This document shows positions 33,890-43,184 of a stretch of 56,399 nt of DNA, piece by piece. The translations under genes were made by a program, and so were the position numbers. The notes beneath the pieces were generated by a model. That model was given only the letters and a program-made list of their open reading frames with translations, was not told where the DNA came from and did not search any database. The stretch spans positions 1 to 56,399 of the forward strand of contig JAFAAP010000032.1 in assembly GCA_023426505.1 (NCBI GenBank), written 5' to 3'. This DNA comes from Pseudomonadota bacterium. Lineage in GTDB: Bacteria > Pseudomonadota > Alphaproteobacteria > Rhizobiales > Beijerinckiaceae. Position 1 is the stretch's first letter; each line of letters opens with the position of its first letter.

Positions 33890-35008
33890 ATGTCCGTGGA
33901 AACCAAAGTGGCTGTCATCGGCGGCGGCCTGGCTGGTCTTTACGCAGCACGGCTGCTGCACGCGTCCGGCGTTGACTTCCGGCTTCTCGAGGCACGGGAC
34001 CGCCTTGGAGGACGCGTCCAGACCACAGATGCGGATGGCCGCCCCTCCACCGACGGCTTTGACCTTGGCGCATCGTGGTTCTGGCCCGACATGCAACCCT
34101 CCCTGGGTGCCTTGGTGGATGAACTCGGCCTCTCCGTCATGCCTCAGAACAGCGAGGGCGCCGTCATCATCCACCGCATGTCCCGCGAGGCCCCTCAGCT
34201 CTATCAGCGGGTTGCAACGGCACAGGAGTCGCAGTCCATGCGCCTGGTCGGTGGAACGGGGGCACTTGTGACCGCATTGGCCCAAGATCTTCCCGCGGAC
34301 CGGCTCCAGCTCAAGGCGCAGGTGACGCACATGACACTCGGTGAGGGCAATGTAACCCTGACGGTCCGTGGGGCCGACGGCTCACCCCAAACCCTGACGG
34401 TCGCCCACGTGATCGCCGCGCTTCCCCCACGGCTGCTGGAAGCGACGGTCTCGTTCACCCCCGGGTTGGACGCTGCCACGGCGCAGCGTTGGCGCGGCAC
34501 GCCCACCTGGATGGCGCCGCATGCCAAGTTCTTTGCGTTCTACGACGGTCCCTTCTGGCGCGAGGCTGGTCTGTCCGGCACAGCCCAGAGTCTGGTGGGC
34601 CCGCTCGTCGAAATCCATGATGCGACGTCGGCCTCCGGGGCGGCAGCCTTGCTGGGCTTCCTGGGCGTGGGCGCGGATCAGCGGGCCAGCATGGGAGTGG
34701 AGGCACTAACCCAGGCCTGCGTGGAGCAGCTTGGCCGCCTGTTCGGCGACGAGGCTCGCCGTCCCCACGCCACGCTCATCAAGGATTGGGCCACGGATGC
34801 GTTGACCTCGTCCGCCAGCGACCGCAGCGGCGGAGGACACCCGGCACCCAGCGACAGATCCTGGGTGACGGGACCCTGGCAGGAGCGGCTGGTGCTGGGA
34901 GGCAGCGAGACAAGCGCAACCGACCCCGGGTATCTGGCGGGCGCAATTGAAGCAGCCCGACGCGCCGTCGCGGAAACGCTGGAGAGGCTGGGGCGTCCCG
35001 CGGGTTAG
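33890..35008 (+). CDS. flavin-containing amine oxidase family protein
   Basis: A 372-residue FAD-dependent amine oxidase. The N-terminus VAVIGGGLAGLYAARLLHAS and LLEARDRLGGRV form the FAD-binding fold with the GG motif. FDLGASWFWPDMQPS marks the active-site region. The protein ends with WQERLVLGGSETSATDPGYLAGAIEAARRA, the usual C-terminal FAD contact. It is shorter than plant or mammalian oxidases (about 450-520) but within the bacterial range. The substrate amine is unknown. The start at 33890 follows GGAAGGAAG; upstream in-frame sequence to 33800 is not conserved. Monocistronic. Confidence 0.88.
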   Translation: MSVETKVAVIGGGLAGLYAARLLHASGVDFRLLEARDRLGGRVQTTDADGRPSTDGFDLGASWFWPDMQPSLGALVDELGLSVMPQNSEGAVIIHRMSREAPQLYQRVATAQESQSMRLVGGTGALVTALAQDLPADRLQLKAQVTHMTLGEGNVTLTVRGADGSPQTLTVAHVIAALPPRLLEATVSFTPGLDAATAQRWRGTPTWMAPHAKFFAFYDGPFWREAGLSGTAQSLVGPLVEIHDATSASGAAALLGFLGVGADQRASMGVEALTQACVEQLGRLFGDEARRPHATLIKDWATDALTSSASDRSGGGHPAPSDRSWVTGPWQERLVLGGSETSATDPGYLAGAIEAARRAVAETLERLGRPAG

Positions 35009-35274
35009 CACAGGATTGACGGTTAAGCAGGTGCAGGAGTCATACATCCGCCGATACTCCTTGGAACGGGAAGGTTTCGCCTACACCATGGGGCAGATCA
35101 ATTTCGCCGGACTACCGGAATGTCTCATGTGGGTCAAACTGAGCAGTAGCGGACTTCAGTGTGAGGGTCCGTTCATCCTAGCAGTCCAGAAGTACGGTTA
35201 GGGTCAGCCCCGTGCCAGGAGCCGACATTACTCACCACCAGGGGATCCTCGGGCTGACCGGCGCGTGTACTTCT

Positions 35275-36027
35275 TCAGGAACGTGATCCGGCGGGTGCGG
35301 CCGTCGCCGTTTCCATGCCGTGAACATCGAAGACCTGGCGAACGGTTCCATCGTTCTTCAGATCTTCGATCATGTCGCTGATTATCTCCAATGCTTCGGT
35401 TCGGCCCTTCGGTACTGCCACCGCAGTGCCGGCGGCATGGAAATGACCGTCCAGCATCCGTGCGCCGGGAAACCGAGTGAGCAGGCTCCGGAGGGACTCC
35501 TTTCCGAGGGCGAGCGCATCCACCTCGCCATTGGTGAACCGTTCGAGTGCCTCATCAAGGCTCTGGAGCCCGATGACCGATGTGTTCTTCAGGGATTTGC
35601 GTGCACTGCGGATCGTAGCGGTATTCTCGACCCCATGGACCCGGACGCCCTTGTGATCCACCTCCTCGATGCTGGCGATCGGCGATCCGGCCGGAACCAA
35701 GTAGGTGCTTTCGCCGAGAAAGTAGTGCGGACCGAGGTCGACAAGCTTCTTTCTCTCGGCATCCACGGGAGCGAACGATACATCCTAGGTTTCTGATGAG
35801 GCGGTCTCGATGATCTCTCCCGAGCTTGCGCACTCGACGAGGCTCAAGGAAACGCCGAGGCATTCGGCGATGCGCCTAGCGAGATCCACCGTCGGGCCGC
35901 GGAGCTCACCCGTTTCTGCATCCCGCCTCGTCCAGACCGCAGAGATTGCACTGCCTACCGCAACCGCTACCCGCAGGCTTCCCGTCGGAGCTAGCAACTC
36001 GCGCGCTCTCTTGTCGACATTTGCCAT
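35275..36027 (-). pseudogene. family 3 solute-binding protein gene with one in-frame TAG
   Basis: One continuous reading frame of 250 codons codes for a solute-binding protein without signal peptide (MANVDKRARELLAPTGSLRVAV, then RGPTVDLARRIAECLGVSLSL). It is interrupted only by TAG at codon 81 (35785-35787). The downstream part continues in the same frame as DVSFAPVDAERKKLVDLGPHYFLGEST with full family similarity to the C-terminus. The TAG stands where relatives usually have Trp before D-V-(S/T)-F, so a single TGG to TAG change explains it. Cytoplasmic versions of this family occur in Hyphomicrobiales. Recent nonsense mutation, read-through or a sequencing error are the options. Confidence 0.8.
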
Positions 36028-36048
36028 AAGACCATTTCCTTTTCGAAT

Positions 36049-37164
36049 TCAGCATGCCTGGGCGCCTTGAGCGCGCACATACACCGTGGTCGTGAAGACG
36101 ATGCATACGGGGCTGCCGGTTCGGACGGCCTCCCCCTCATGTGACAGCAATCCGGTCTGCTGGTCGACCCTGAAGGTCACGACACCGTCGCTGTCCTCGT
36201 TGGCAACGAACATCCATGCTCCGGATGGATCGAACGTGAAGAAGCGAGGAGTTCTGCCATGGCTCTTCTCGCAGCCGATACTCGTCAACCGGCCTGATGC
36301 CGGATCGACGGAGAAGATGGCGATGCTGTCGTGTCCCCGGTTTGACGCGTACACGAACCGCCCATCGTTCGACACCATGATCTCGGCGGCGCGACTGTGG
36401 CCGACGAACGTGTCCGGCAGGATGCTCACAACCTGAAACGGTGTCAGATTGCCGTGCCCTGGATCGAGCCGGTAAGCGGTGACGGTGGAGTCAAGCTCGT
36501 TCACGACGTAGGCAACGGCACCGCCCGGGTGGAACGCGACATGCCGCGGTCCGGCACCCTCTCGGGCTGGAGCCGGCGGCGCATCCACCGCGAGCAATTT
36601 GCCCGTCACGCCATCAACCCCGAACGTAAAGACTCGATCGAGTCCCTTGTCCGGGACGATGACGAAGCGCCCGCTGGGATCGAACTCGACCTGATGCGGC
36701 TTGGCGAAGGGCTGCTCGACACGATGCGGGCCGATCTGTCCCTCGAGGACGGCCAGATCCACGAGCTTTCCGAGTGAGCCGTCCTCGTGCCGCGGCAACA
36801 CCGCTAGGCTCGACGTGATGTGGTTTGCCACGATGAGGAAGCGGTTGCCGGGATCGACGCTCAGATGCACCGGGTTCTTGCCCGCGGTGGTCTCCTGATT
36901 GATGAAGGTCAGCTTTCCGCGCTCAGGATCGATGCTGAAGGCGCTGATTTCGCTGGCATCGCCATGGACACAGTACAGGAACCGGCCGCTGCGATCCAAG
37001 GCCAGGAAGGACGGGTTAAGAAGCCCGTCCACCAGCTGCACATGGGTCCACTGGCTGGTGGCTGCATCGACACGGTAGACGTTGATGCCGTCCCCGCGCG
37101 CGTTGCGCTCCCGGGTCGTGCGCGACCCGACATAGGCGAAGTAGAACGGTGAGCCTGTTGCCAT
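36049..37164 (-). CDS. lactonase family protein (6-phosphogluconolactonase, beta-propeller type)
   Basis: A 371-residue seven-bladed propeller protein of the Pgl/YbhE lactonase family. Repeated blade elements such as PSFLALDRSGRFLYCVHGD, NPVHLSVDPGNRFLIVANHI, PHQVEFDPSGRFVIVPDKG, PRHVAFHPGGAVAYVVNELD and RFFTFDPSGAWMFVANEDSDGVV are spaced by about 45-50 residues. No signal peptide. It should hydrolyse a sugar or organic-acid lactone. It stands before the broken binding-protein gene and after a TctC-type gene on the same strand, probably one operon for an organic acid. Confidence 0.85.
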   Translation of the reverse strand: MATGSPFYFAYVGSRTTRERNARGDGINVYRVDAATSQWTHVQLVDGLLNPSFLALDRSGRFLYCVHGDASEISAFSIDPERGKLTFINQETTAGKNPVHLSVDPGNRFLIVANHITSSLAVLPRHEDGSLGKLVDLAVLEGQIGPHRVEQPFAKPHQVEFDPSGRFVIVPDKGLDRVFTFGVDGVTGKLLAVDAPPAPAREGAGPRHVAFHPGGAVAYVVNELDSTVTAYRLDPGHGNLTPFQVVSILPDTFVGHSRAAEIMVSNDGRFVYASNRGHDSIAIFSVDPASGRLTSIGCEKSHGRTPRFFTFDPSGAWMFVANEDSDGVVTFRVDQQTGLLSHEGEAVRTGSPVCIVFTTTVYVRAQGAQAC

Positions 37165-37192
37165 GATGCCGAGCCCCTGACGCCTCGCACCG

Positions 37193-38179
37193 TTACTGTG
37201 CCTTGATCTCGGCAGTCGTGATGATGTTCTTGAACTTCACCGACTCCGCCGTGAGGAAGCTCTTGAATTCGTCGGGCTTCATAGGCGACGGGTAGCTGCC
37301 TAGGTCCGCCAGCTTCTTGGCCGTGGCCGGATTGCTGAGCACTTGGACCACCACCTTGTTCAGCTTGTCGACAATGGGGGCAGGTGTGCCAGCCGGCGCG
37401 AACAGGCCAAACCAGTTAGTCACATCATAGCCCTCGAGTTGCGGGTGCTCGGCCATGGCAGGGACTGACGGCAGGCTCGGGATCCTCTCCGACGAGGTGA
37501 CAGCGAGCGCCTTGACCTGCCCCGCCTCGACAAAGGAGGCGACAGCCAGGTAGCTCGCGAAGGTCGCCGTGACGTTGTTCCCGAGAACATCCGTCACCTG
37601 CTGGGCCGCGCCCCTGTAGGGAACGTGCGTCAGCTTGACGGAGGCCATGCGGTTGAGAAGCTCGCCGGCCAAGTGCTGTGGGTTCCCGACCCCGCTGGAC
37701 GAGAACGATGCCTTGTCCGCGTTGCTCTTGGTGAACGTGAGCAGATCATCGAGGGACTTCATGCCCGAGGCGGCATTGACCACGAGGACATTCGGAACCT
37801 TGACCACCAAGGTGACTGGGGTGAGGTCGCGGCTCGGGTCGTACTTGATGTTCTTGAACAGGTGCGGGTTCACCGCGGCCTCACCGGCTGATGATAGCAG
37901 AAGGGTGTAGCCATCCGGCTCCGCACGAACGGCGGTTTCCGCTCCCCGCATGCCGCTGGCGCCCGGCAGGTTCTCTACGACGACGGACTGACCCAGAACG
38001 CCCTTGAGTTCCTCGCCGACGATGCGAGCAACCGTATCGACACCTCCACCTGCGGTGAAAGGCACGATCAGCTTGATGGGGCGGGTTGGGTAGTCGGCCT
38101 GCGCGAAAGCGGCCGTGGAAATTGCGCCAAGGCTGACGGCGAAGATGGCTTTCAGAGCCCGCGAAGTCATTGCTTCCAT
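37193..38179 (-). CDS. Bug/TctC-family periplasmic binding protein
   Basis: A 328-residue tripartite tricarboxylate transporter binding protein. A signal peptide (about 1-26, ending AAFAQA) precedes ADYPTRPIKLIVPFTAGGGVDTVARIV, the Bug-family N-terminal signature, and the GASGMRGAE segment that contacts the carboxylate. The start at 38179 follows GGGAGGAAA; a second Met is three codons in. No TctA or TctB membrane gene is in the window, so it is an orphan binding protein. It is divergent from an aconitase gene across a 22-bp palindrome, which points to a tricarboxylate ligand (inference). Confidence 0.9.
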   Translation of the reverse strand: MEAMTSRALKAIFAVSLGAISTAAFAQADYPTRPIKLIVPFTAGGGVDTVARIVGEELKGVLGQSVVVENLPGASGMRGAETAVRAEPDGYTLLLSSAGEAAVNPHLFKNIKYDPSRDLTPVTLVVKVPNVLVVNAASGMKSLDDLLTFTKSNADKASFSSSGVGNPQHLAGELLNRMASVKLTHVPYRGAAQQVTDVLGNNVTATFASYLAVASFVEAGQVKALAVTSSERIPSLPSVPAMAEHPQLEGYDVTNWFGLFAPAGTPAPIVDKLNKVVVQVLSNPATAKKLADLGSYPSPMKPDEFKSFLTAESVKFKNIITTAEIKAQ

Positions 38180-38250
38180 GTGATTTCCTCCCGTGCCAGC
38201 CACAGCATCAGCCTGCTGGCACAGAGATCAATTAACATATCGATGACTTC

Positions 38251-38272
38251 AAATGCAATTTCCATTGCATTT
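38251..38272. promoter_or_regulatory. 22-bp palindrome between divergent tctC and aconitase genes
   Basis: AAATGCAA, TTTCCA, TTGCATTT: perfect 8-bp arms, in an AT-rich 188-bp divergent promoter region of an otherwise GC-rich segment. A further ATGCAAATT half-site follows at about 38283-38292. This is the likely operator for the GntR regulator encoded at 42166-43152. Confidence 0.6.
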
Positions 38273-38367
38273 ATCATTAGTATTATGCAAATTGGCTTTC
38301 CCGTTGAGCGAGGAAGGTCCACCAAGAGCCCCGCTGCCCAACTGTTCAGGAAACGCAGGAGGGTCCG

Positions 38368-41058
38368 ATGCCCAAAACCGCCGACATAACGAGCGCTGGC
38401 CAGCGTCACCGCATAGTCGACCTGCCTGCGGCGGCTGGCGCCCACCTCGAGCGGCTGCCGCACATCCTGCGCATCATGCTGGAGAACGTCCTGCGCAATG
38501 CGGGTGAGGACGCTCCCAGGGCCAAGGCTGCGATTCTGAACTGGCTCGGTACTGGACGCAGCGAGGAGGAGATCCCTTTCCTGCCCGGCCGTGTGCTGAT
38601 GCACGACACCACCTGCGGTCCGGCCCTGGTGGACATCGCCGGCATGCGCGCGTCGCTGGCCGAGGCAGGGCACGACCCGAGCCGGCTCAATCCCGTTTTG
38701 CCCGTCGATGTCTCGACCGATCACTCGTTGGGCGTTGATGTGTTCGGCTCGCCCGATGCCCTCCGGCGCAACATGGAGCGTGAGTACGGGCGCAATGCTG
38801 AGCGCTATCGCTTCATGAAATGGGCCACACGGGCGCTGACGGGGTTCCGCGTTCATCCGCCCGGCACCGGGATCATGCATACGCTTAACCTGGAGCGCCT
38901 GGCGAGCGTCGTCACCACGGCGGAACGGGACGGTGTCTCCTGGGCCGTGCCCGACACGCTCATCGGCACCGACAGCCACACCCCCATGATCAACGGCATC
39001 GGCGTACTTGGCTGGGGCGTCGGTGGGCTTGAGGCGGAAAGCGTCTTCTTCGGCATGCCCGTGATGATCCGCGTGCCGGACATCGTGGGCGTGCGCCTCA
39101 CGGGACGTCTGCGCCAAGGCGTGCTCGCGACCGACCTCGCGCTCACCGTCACCGAGCGCCTGCGCCGGATCGACCTCGCCAACCGCTTCGTCGAGTTCTA
39201 CGGGCCGGGCGTGTCAACGCTGTCCGCCGGCGACCGGGCCGTGATCGCCAACATGACTCCGGAATTCGGCGCCAATTCCGGTTTCTTCCCCATCGATGAA
39301 CAGACCCTGCGCTACCTGCGCGAGACGGGCCGTAGCTCCGATCAGGTCCGCCTCGTCGAAGACTACGCCAGGCGGCAGGGCCTCTGGTTCGATCCGGAGG
39401 CTGCGCCGCGCTTCACGGGTGTCGTCGAGATCAACCTCGACGAGGTCGAGGTCAGTGTCGCCGGCCCGCGCCGGCCGCAGGATCGCATCCCCGCGGGCAA
39501 GACGGTCGAGGCCCTAGCACCGATGCTGGCAGACCGGCCTGCCCCGGCATCAGCCGATCAGCCCGGCAACGGTTCCGTGGCCATCGCGGCGATCACGAGC
39601 TGCACCAACACCTCTGATCCCAGGCTGCTGATCGCCGCAGGCCTAGTCGCCCGCAAGGCGCGGGCCTTGGGCCTTACCCCGCCGGCTTGGGTAAAGACCT
39701 CTCTGGCGCCCGGGTCTCCCACGGCGGAACGCTACCTGCGCCGCGCTGGACTGCTGGAAGATCTGGAAGCCGTGGGCTTCGGCATCGTCGGTTACGGCTG
39801 CACCACCTGCATCGGCAATTCCGGCCCGCTGCCGGCCGTGATCGACCAAGCCATGACTGAGCGTGGGATCCTTCCAGTCGCCGTGCTGTCCGGCAACCGC
39901 AACTTCCCGGGACGGGTCCATCCTCAGCTTGAGGCCGGCTTCCTAGCCTCACCGCCACTCGTTGTCGCTTTCGCGCTGGCGGGTGATGTCAACCGCAACA
40001 TCCTCGCGGATACTATTGCCCGCTCGGCGTCAGGCGAAGACATCCGGCTGGCTGATCTCTGGCCCACGGGCGACGAGATCGATGCGGCGCTCGCCATGGC
40101 CATCGATGCAAGCGATTACGACACCTCGTACGAGGCGGCCGAGGCCAGCGACACCTGGCGGGTGCTCGATGCTCCCGGCACTCCGCTGTTTCCCTGGAAT
40201 GAGAGCTCGACCTATATCCGGCGTCCGCCTTTCGCTGGCTTCGGCAAGGGCACGCTGCTCGGCACCTATGCGGCCCATCCGCTGCTCGTGCTTGGCGACG
40301 ACATCACCACCGACCACATCTCCCCGGCCGGCGCTGTGCCGCTGCGGAGCGAGGCGGCCCAGTATCTGGTCGAGCGCGGCGAGAACGCCCGCGACCTGAA
40401 CGTCTTCGCATCCCGGCGCGGCAACTGGGAAGCCATGGTGCGCGGCCTGTTCACCAACAAGTCCGTGCGCAACCTGCTCGATCCCGCCATCGCACCGGGC
40501 TTCACGATCCATGTCGGCTTCGGCGAGGACCTGCCTCTGTTCCGGGCCTCCGAGCGCTACGCCGATGAGGGCGCCTCCGTCGTCGTGGTGGCGGGCGAGC
40601 GCTACGGCATGGGTTCGTCGCGGGATTGGGCGGCGAAGGGTGTGGCGCTGCTTGGCACCCGCGCGGTGCTGGCCTCCAGCTTTGAACGCATCCACCGCTC
40701 GAACCTGATTGGCATGGGCATCCTGCCCCTGCGCCTTCCGGCGGAGCGCCATCCGAGCGATCTCCACCTGCGTCCGGGCGATCAGATCCTGATCGATGCC
40801 GATCCGGCGAGGATTAGCCCCCGCTGCGCTGTGCCCGTCAGCATCCGTCGCGCCTCTGGCGAGAGCGAATCCTTCATGGCTACGGCCGCCATCGAGACCG
40901 GCCTCGAGGTCGAGATCCTGCGCGGCGGCGGCATCATCCCCCTCATCCTGCGTCGCGTCGTCAACGCGGAGGCCACAAGCTGCGAGACGCCCGCATCCGA
41001 GACCACCGGCAACGGTGAAACCCTTCGGCGAGAAGCCTCGCCGAGCATCAGGCGCTGA
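38368..41058 (+). CDS. acnA: aconitate hydratase, AcnA family
   Basis: An 896-residue 4Fe-4S dehydratase that should interconvert citrate and isocitrate or a related tricarboxylate. The three cluster cysteines are seen in ITSCTNTSDP and GYGCTTCIGNSGPL. Active-site segments VPDTLIGTDSHTPMIN, GDDITTDHISPAG and AGERYGMGSSRDWAAKG are intact. The last ~25 residues are a poorly conserved Thr/Glu/Arg-rich tail. The AGGAGGG site fixes the start. Genomic setting between two TctC genes and a GntR regulator suggests a catabolic paralogue for an imported tricarboxylic acid, rather than the TCA-cycle copy (inference). Confidence 0.93.
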   Translation: MPKTADITSAGQRHRIVDLPAAAGAHLERLPHILRIMLENVLRNAGEDAPRAKAAILNWLGTGRSEEEIPFLPGRVLMHDTTCGPALVDIAGMRASLAEAGHDPSRLNPVLPVDVSTDHSLGVDVFGSPDALRRNMEREYGRNAERYRFMKWATRALTGFRVHPPGTGIMHTLNLERLASVVTTAERDGVSWAVPDTLIGTDSHTPMINGIGVLGWGVGGLEAESVFFGMPVMIRVPDIVGVRLTGRLRQGVLATDLALTVTERLRRIDLANRFVEFYGPGVSTLSAGDRAVIANMTPEFGANSGFFPIDEQTLRYLRETGRSSDQVRLVEDYARRQGLWFDPEAAPRFTGVVEINLDEVEVSVAGPRRPQDRIPAGKTVEALAPMLADRPAPASADQPGNGSVAIAAITSCTNTSDPRLLIAAGLVARKARALGLTPPAWVKTSLAPGSPTAERYLRRAGLLEDLEAVGFGIVGYGCTTCIGNSGPLPAVIDQAMTERGILPVAVLSGNRNFPGRVHPQLEAGFLASPPLVVAFALAGDVNRNILADTIARSASGEDIRLADLWPTGDEIDAALAMAIDASDYDTSYEAAEASDTWRVLDAPGTPLFPWNESSTYIRRPPFAGFGKGTLLGTYAAHPLLVLGDDITTDHISPAGAVPLRSEAAQYLVERGENARDLNVFASRRGNWEAMVRGLFTNKSVRNLLDPAIAPGFTIHVGFGEDLPLFRASERYADEGASVVVVAGERYGMGSSRDWAAKGVALLGTRAVLASSFERIHRSNLIGMGILPLRLPAERHPSDLHLRPGDQILIDADPARISPRCAVPVSIRRASGESESFMATAAIETGLEVEILRGGGIIPLILRRVVNAEATSCETPASETTGNGETLRREASPSIRR

Positions 41059-41113
41059 GCGGCAACGTCCGCTTCGCGTGTTCACCATCTCACGCAACCC
41101 AAGGGAGGAACTC

Positions 41114-42079
41114 GTGAGCCACTTGACCAAGACCATCCGCGGCGTCGCTTTTGCCGCCATGACGCTCGTCGCGTCGTCGGCTTTCGCGCAGCAGGAACTC
41201 AAGATCATCGCACCGGCCGGGCCCGGCGGCGGGTGGGATTCGGCCGCCCGCTCGATCCAGCAGGTGCTGACCCAGACCGGTCTTGCCAAGAGCGTTCAGG
41301 TGGTGAACGTCACCGGCGCCGGCGGCACCGTGGGCCTCGCCCAGTTCGTCAACCAGGCGAAAGGCGACCCGAACCAGCTCATGGTCAACGGCATCACGAT
41401 GGTGGGCGCGATCCTGACCAACAAGGCGCCGGTCACCCTCGATCAGGTGACGCCGATCGCGCGCCTCACCGGCGATCCGCTCGTCATCGTCGTGCCGGCG
41501 AACTCGCCGATCAAATCGGTCAAGGAGTTGGCCGATGCCGTGAAGGCGGATCCGGCGAAGGTGACCTGGGCCGGCGGCTCGGCGGGTGGCGCTGACCATA
41601 TCCTCGCGGCCCTGTTCGCAAAGGCGGCTGGCTCCGAGCCCTCGAAGGTCAACTACATCGCCTTCTCGGGCGGCGGCGAGGCGCTGGCGGCCATGCTCGG
41701 CGGGCGCGTGACGGCCGGCGTGTCCGGCTACGGCGAGTTCGAAAGCCAGATCAAGGCCGGCAAGCTGCGGGCGCTCGCGATCTCGTCCGGCAAGCGCCTG
41801 GCCGGCGCCGACGTTCCGACCCTCAAGGAGCAGGGCATGGATGTGGAGGTTGTCAACTGGCGCGCCATCATGGCGGGTCCGGGCATCACGGCCGACCAGA
41901 AGAAGACACTGACCGACACTGTCGAGAAGGTGGTCAAGTCGAAGGAATGGACCGAGATCCTCAAGCAGCGCGGCTGGGAGGATTTCTACTTGGCGGGCGA
42001 GCCCTTCCAGGCCTTCCTCAAGGACGAGCAGGTCCGCGTCGGCGACGTGCTGAAGTCGATCGGCCTCGTGAAGTCGTAA
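41114..42079 (+). CDS. Bug/TctC-family periplasmic tricarboxylate-binding protein
   Basis: A 321-residue TctC-type binding protein. The signal peptide (1-25) ends SSAFAQQ before ELKIIAPAGPGGGWDSAARSIQQVL, the pattern of true TctC proteins. The GTG start at 41114 is set by GGGAGGAAC seven bases upstream; the frame is open further back but overlaps the aconitase gene. It lies 55 bp after acnA in the same operon. It differs clearly from the Bug protein at 37193, so the locus has two binding proteins but no membrane components. Confidence 0.92.
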   Translation: MSHLTKTIRGVAFAAMTLVASSAFAQQELKIIAPAGPGGGWDSAARSIQQVLTQTGLAKSVQVVNVTGAGGTVGLAQFVNQAKGDPNQLMVNGITMVGAILTNKAPVTLDQVTPIARLTGDPLVIVVPANSPIKSVKELADAVKADPAKVTWAGGSAGGADHILAALFAKAAGSEPSKVNYIAFSGGGEALAAMLGGRVTAGVSGYGEFESQIKAGKLRALAISSGKRLAGADVPTLKEQGMDVEVVNWRAIMAGPGITADQKKTLTDTVEKVVKSKEWTEILKQRGWEDFYLAGEPFQAFLKDEQVRVGDVLKSIGLVKS

Positions 42080-42165
42080 GAATGCAGAGAGCCTTGGGGG
42101 TCTCTGGGCTCCCAAGGCTTCAAGAACCACCGCCCCGTGCATGATGAAGCAAAGGTGAGAGTACC

Positions 42166-43152
42166 GTGACCGCGACACTTCGGGTAAACGAGAATCGAGC
42201 TGTGTCGAAGAGCGTGCCCGAGGTTGCTGTTATGAGTTCAGTCAGCGAGCGCATGGTCGGCGGGAAGCGTGAGCTGACCGAGGGCCTTGCCGCACAGATT
42301 CTCGACCATATCCGGAATGGCGGACTGACAGTCGGGACGCACCTTACCGCACAGGAACTCGCCGAGCGGTTCAGCGTCTCCCGCTTCCCCGTTGGCCAGG
42401 CGTTGCAGTTGCTGGCCGCCAAGGGCGTCCTCATCCACGAGCGCAACCGCGGCTATTTTGTTGCGGATACCAGGGATGTATCGCCAGAAACCCTCGGCCT
42501 CACGATGAGAGATGATGCCACCGAGATCTACTTCAGGATGGCCGAGGATCACCTACACGGGCGTCTGCCCGATCCGGCCTCTGAGGCCTACCTCAAGGAA
42601 ACCTACGGGCTCACCAAGGCACAGTTGAATACCATCCTGGGCCGGATTGCCCAGGAGGGCTGGGCCGAGCGCCGCCCCGGCTACGGCTGGTCCTTCTCGC
42701 CCATGCTCACGACCCCGGAGAGCCTGGAACAGACCTACCGCGTCCGCTTGGCACTCGAACCGGCTGCCCTGCTGGAGCCGAGCTACCGCCTTGATCGTGA
42801 CATCGCCGCCCGCTGCCGCGAGGCAGAGCTTCGGCTTCTCGGCGGCGCCATTGAGACGGATAGCGCCGCCGCGCTCCACGAACGGGGTGTGCGGTTCCAC
42901 GAGGCGATTATCAGCGCATCCGGCAACCCGTTCTTCCTGGAGGCGGTCCGGCGCATCAACCGCGTCCGTCGCCTGCTCTCATACCGCTCGATGGTCGACC
43001 GTAAGCGCTACCGCCAGCAATGTGAGGAACACCTCCACATCCTTGATCTGCTGGAGCGGGAGCGGAACGAGGAGGCCTCGCAGGCCCTGCGCCTCCACCT
43101 CGACCACACCATTGGAAATCTCCAGGAGATTAGGCTGATCCTGGAACACTGA
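42166..43152 (+). CDS. GntR-family regulator with two winged helices and an FCD domain
   Basis: A 328-residue regulator. A first GntR-type winged helix (about 35-100) contains LTAQELAERFSVSRFPVGQALQLLAAKGVLIHERNRGYFV. A second winged-helix-like segment (about 120-185) reads EAYLKETYGLTKAQLNTILGRIAQEGWAERRPGYGWSF. The C-terminal FCD effector domain (about 200-322) has LALEPAALLEPSYR, RFHEAIISASGN and EEHLHILDLLERERNEEAS. Ordinary FadR-type GntR proteins are about 220-250 residues long with one winged helix. The GTG start at 42166 has AAGGTGAG upstream. It probably controls the aconitase/TctC genes. Confidence 0.88.
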   Translation: MTATLRVNENRAVSKSVPEVAVMSSVSERMVGGKRELTEGLAAQILDHIRNGGLTVGTHLTAQELAERFSVSRFPVGQALQLLAAKGVLIHERNRGYFVADTRDVSPETLGLTMRDDATEIYFRMAEDHLHGRLPDPASEAYLKETYGLTKAQLNTILGRIAQEGWAERRPGYGWSFSPMLTTPESLEQTYRVRLALEPAALLEPSYRLDRDIAARCREAELRLLGGAIETDSAAALHERGVRFHEAIISASGNPFFLEAVRRINRVRRLLSYRSMVDRKRYRQQCEEHLHILDLLERERNEEASQALRLHLDHTIGNLQEIRLILEH

Positions 43153-43184
43153 ACGGCAGGGCTGGAGTGAGGAAGGAAGCCATC

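Noticed and set aside
37360..37375. Extra copies of TTGTCGAC resembling half of the 46225 operator
   Set aside because: They lie inside coding sequence as common codon combinations (also near 9121 and 36012) and lack the second half.
40030..42178. Long minus-strand frames over aconitase and tctC
   Set aside because: Low-complexity Arg/Ala/His/Gly composition and full overlap with well-supported genes.
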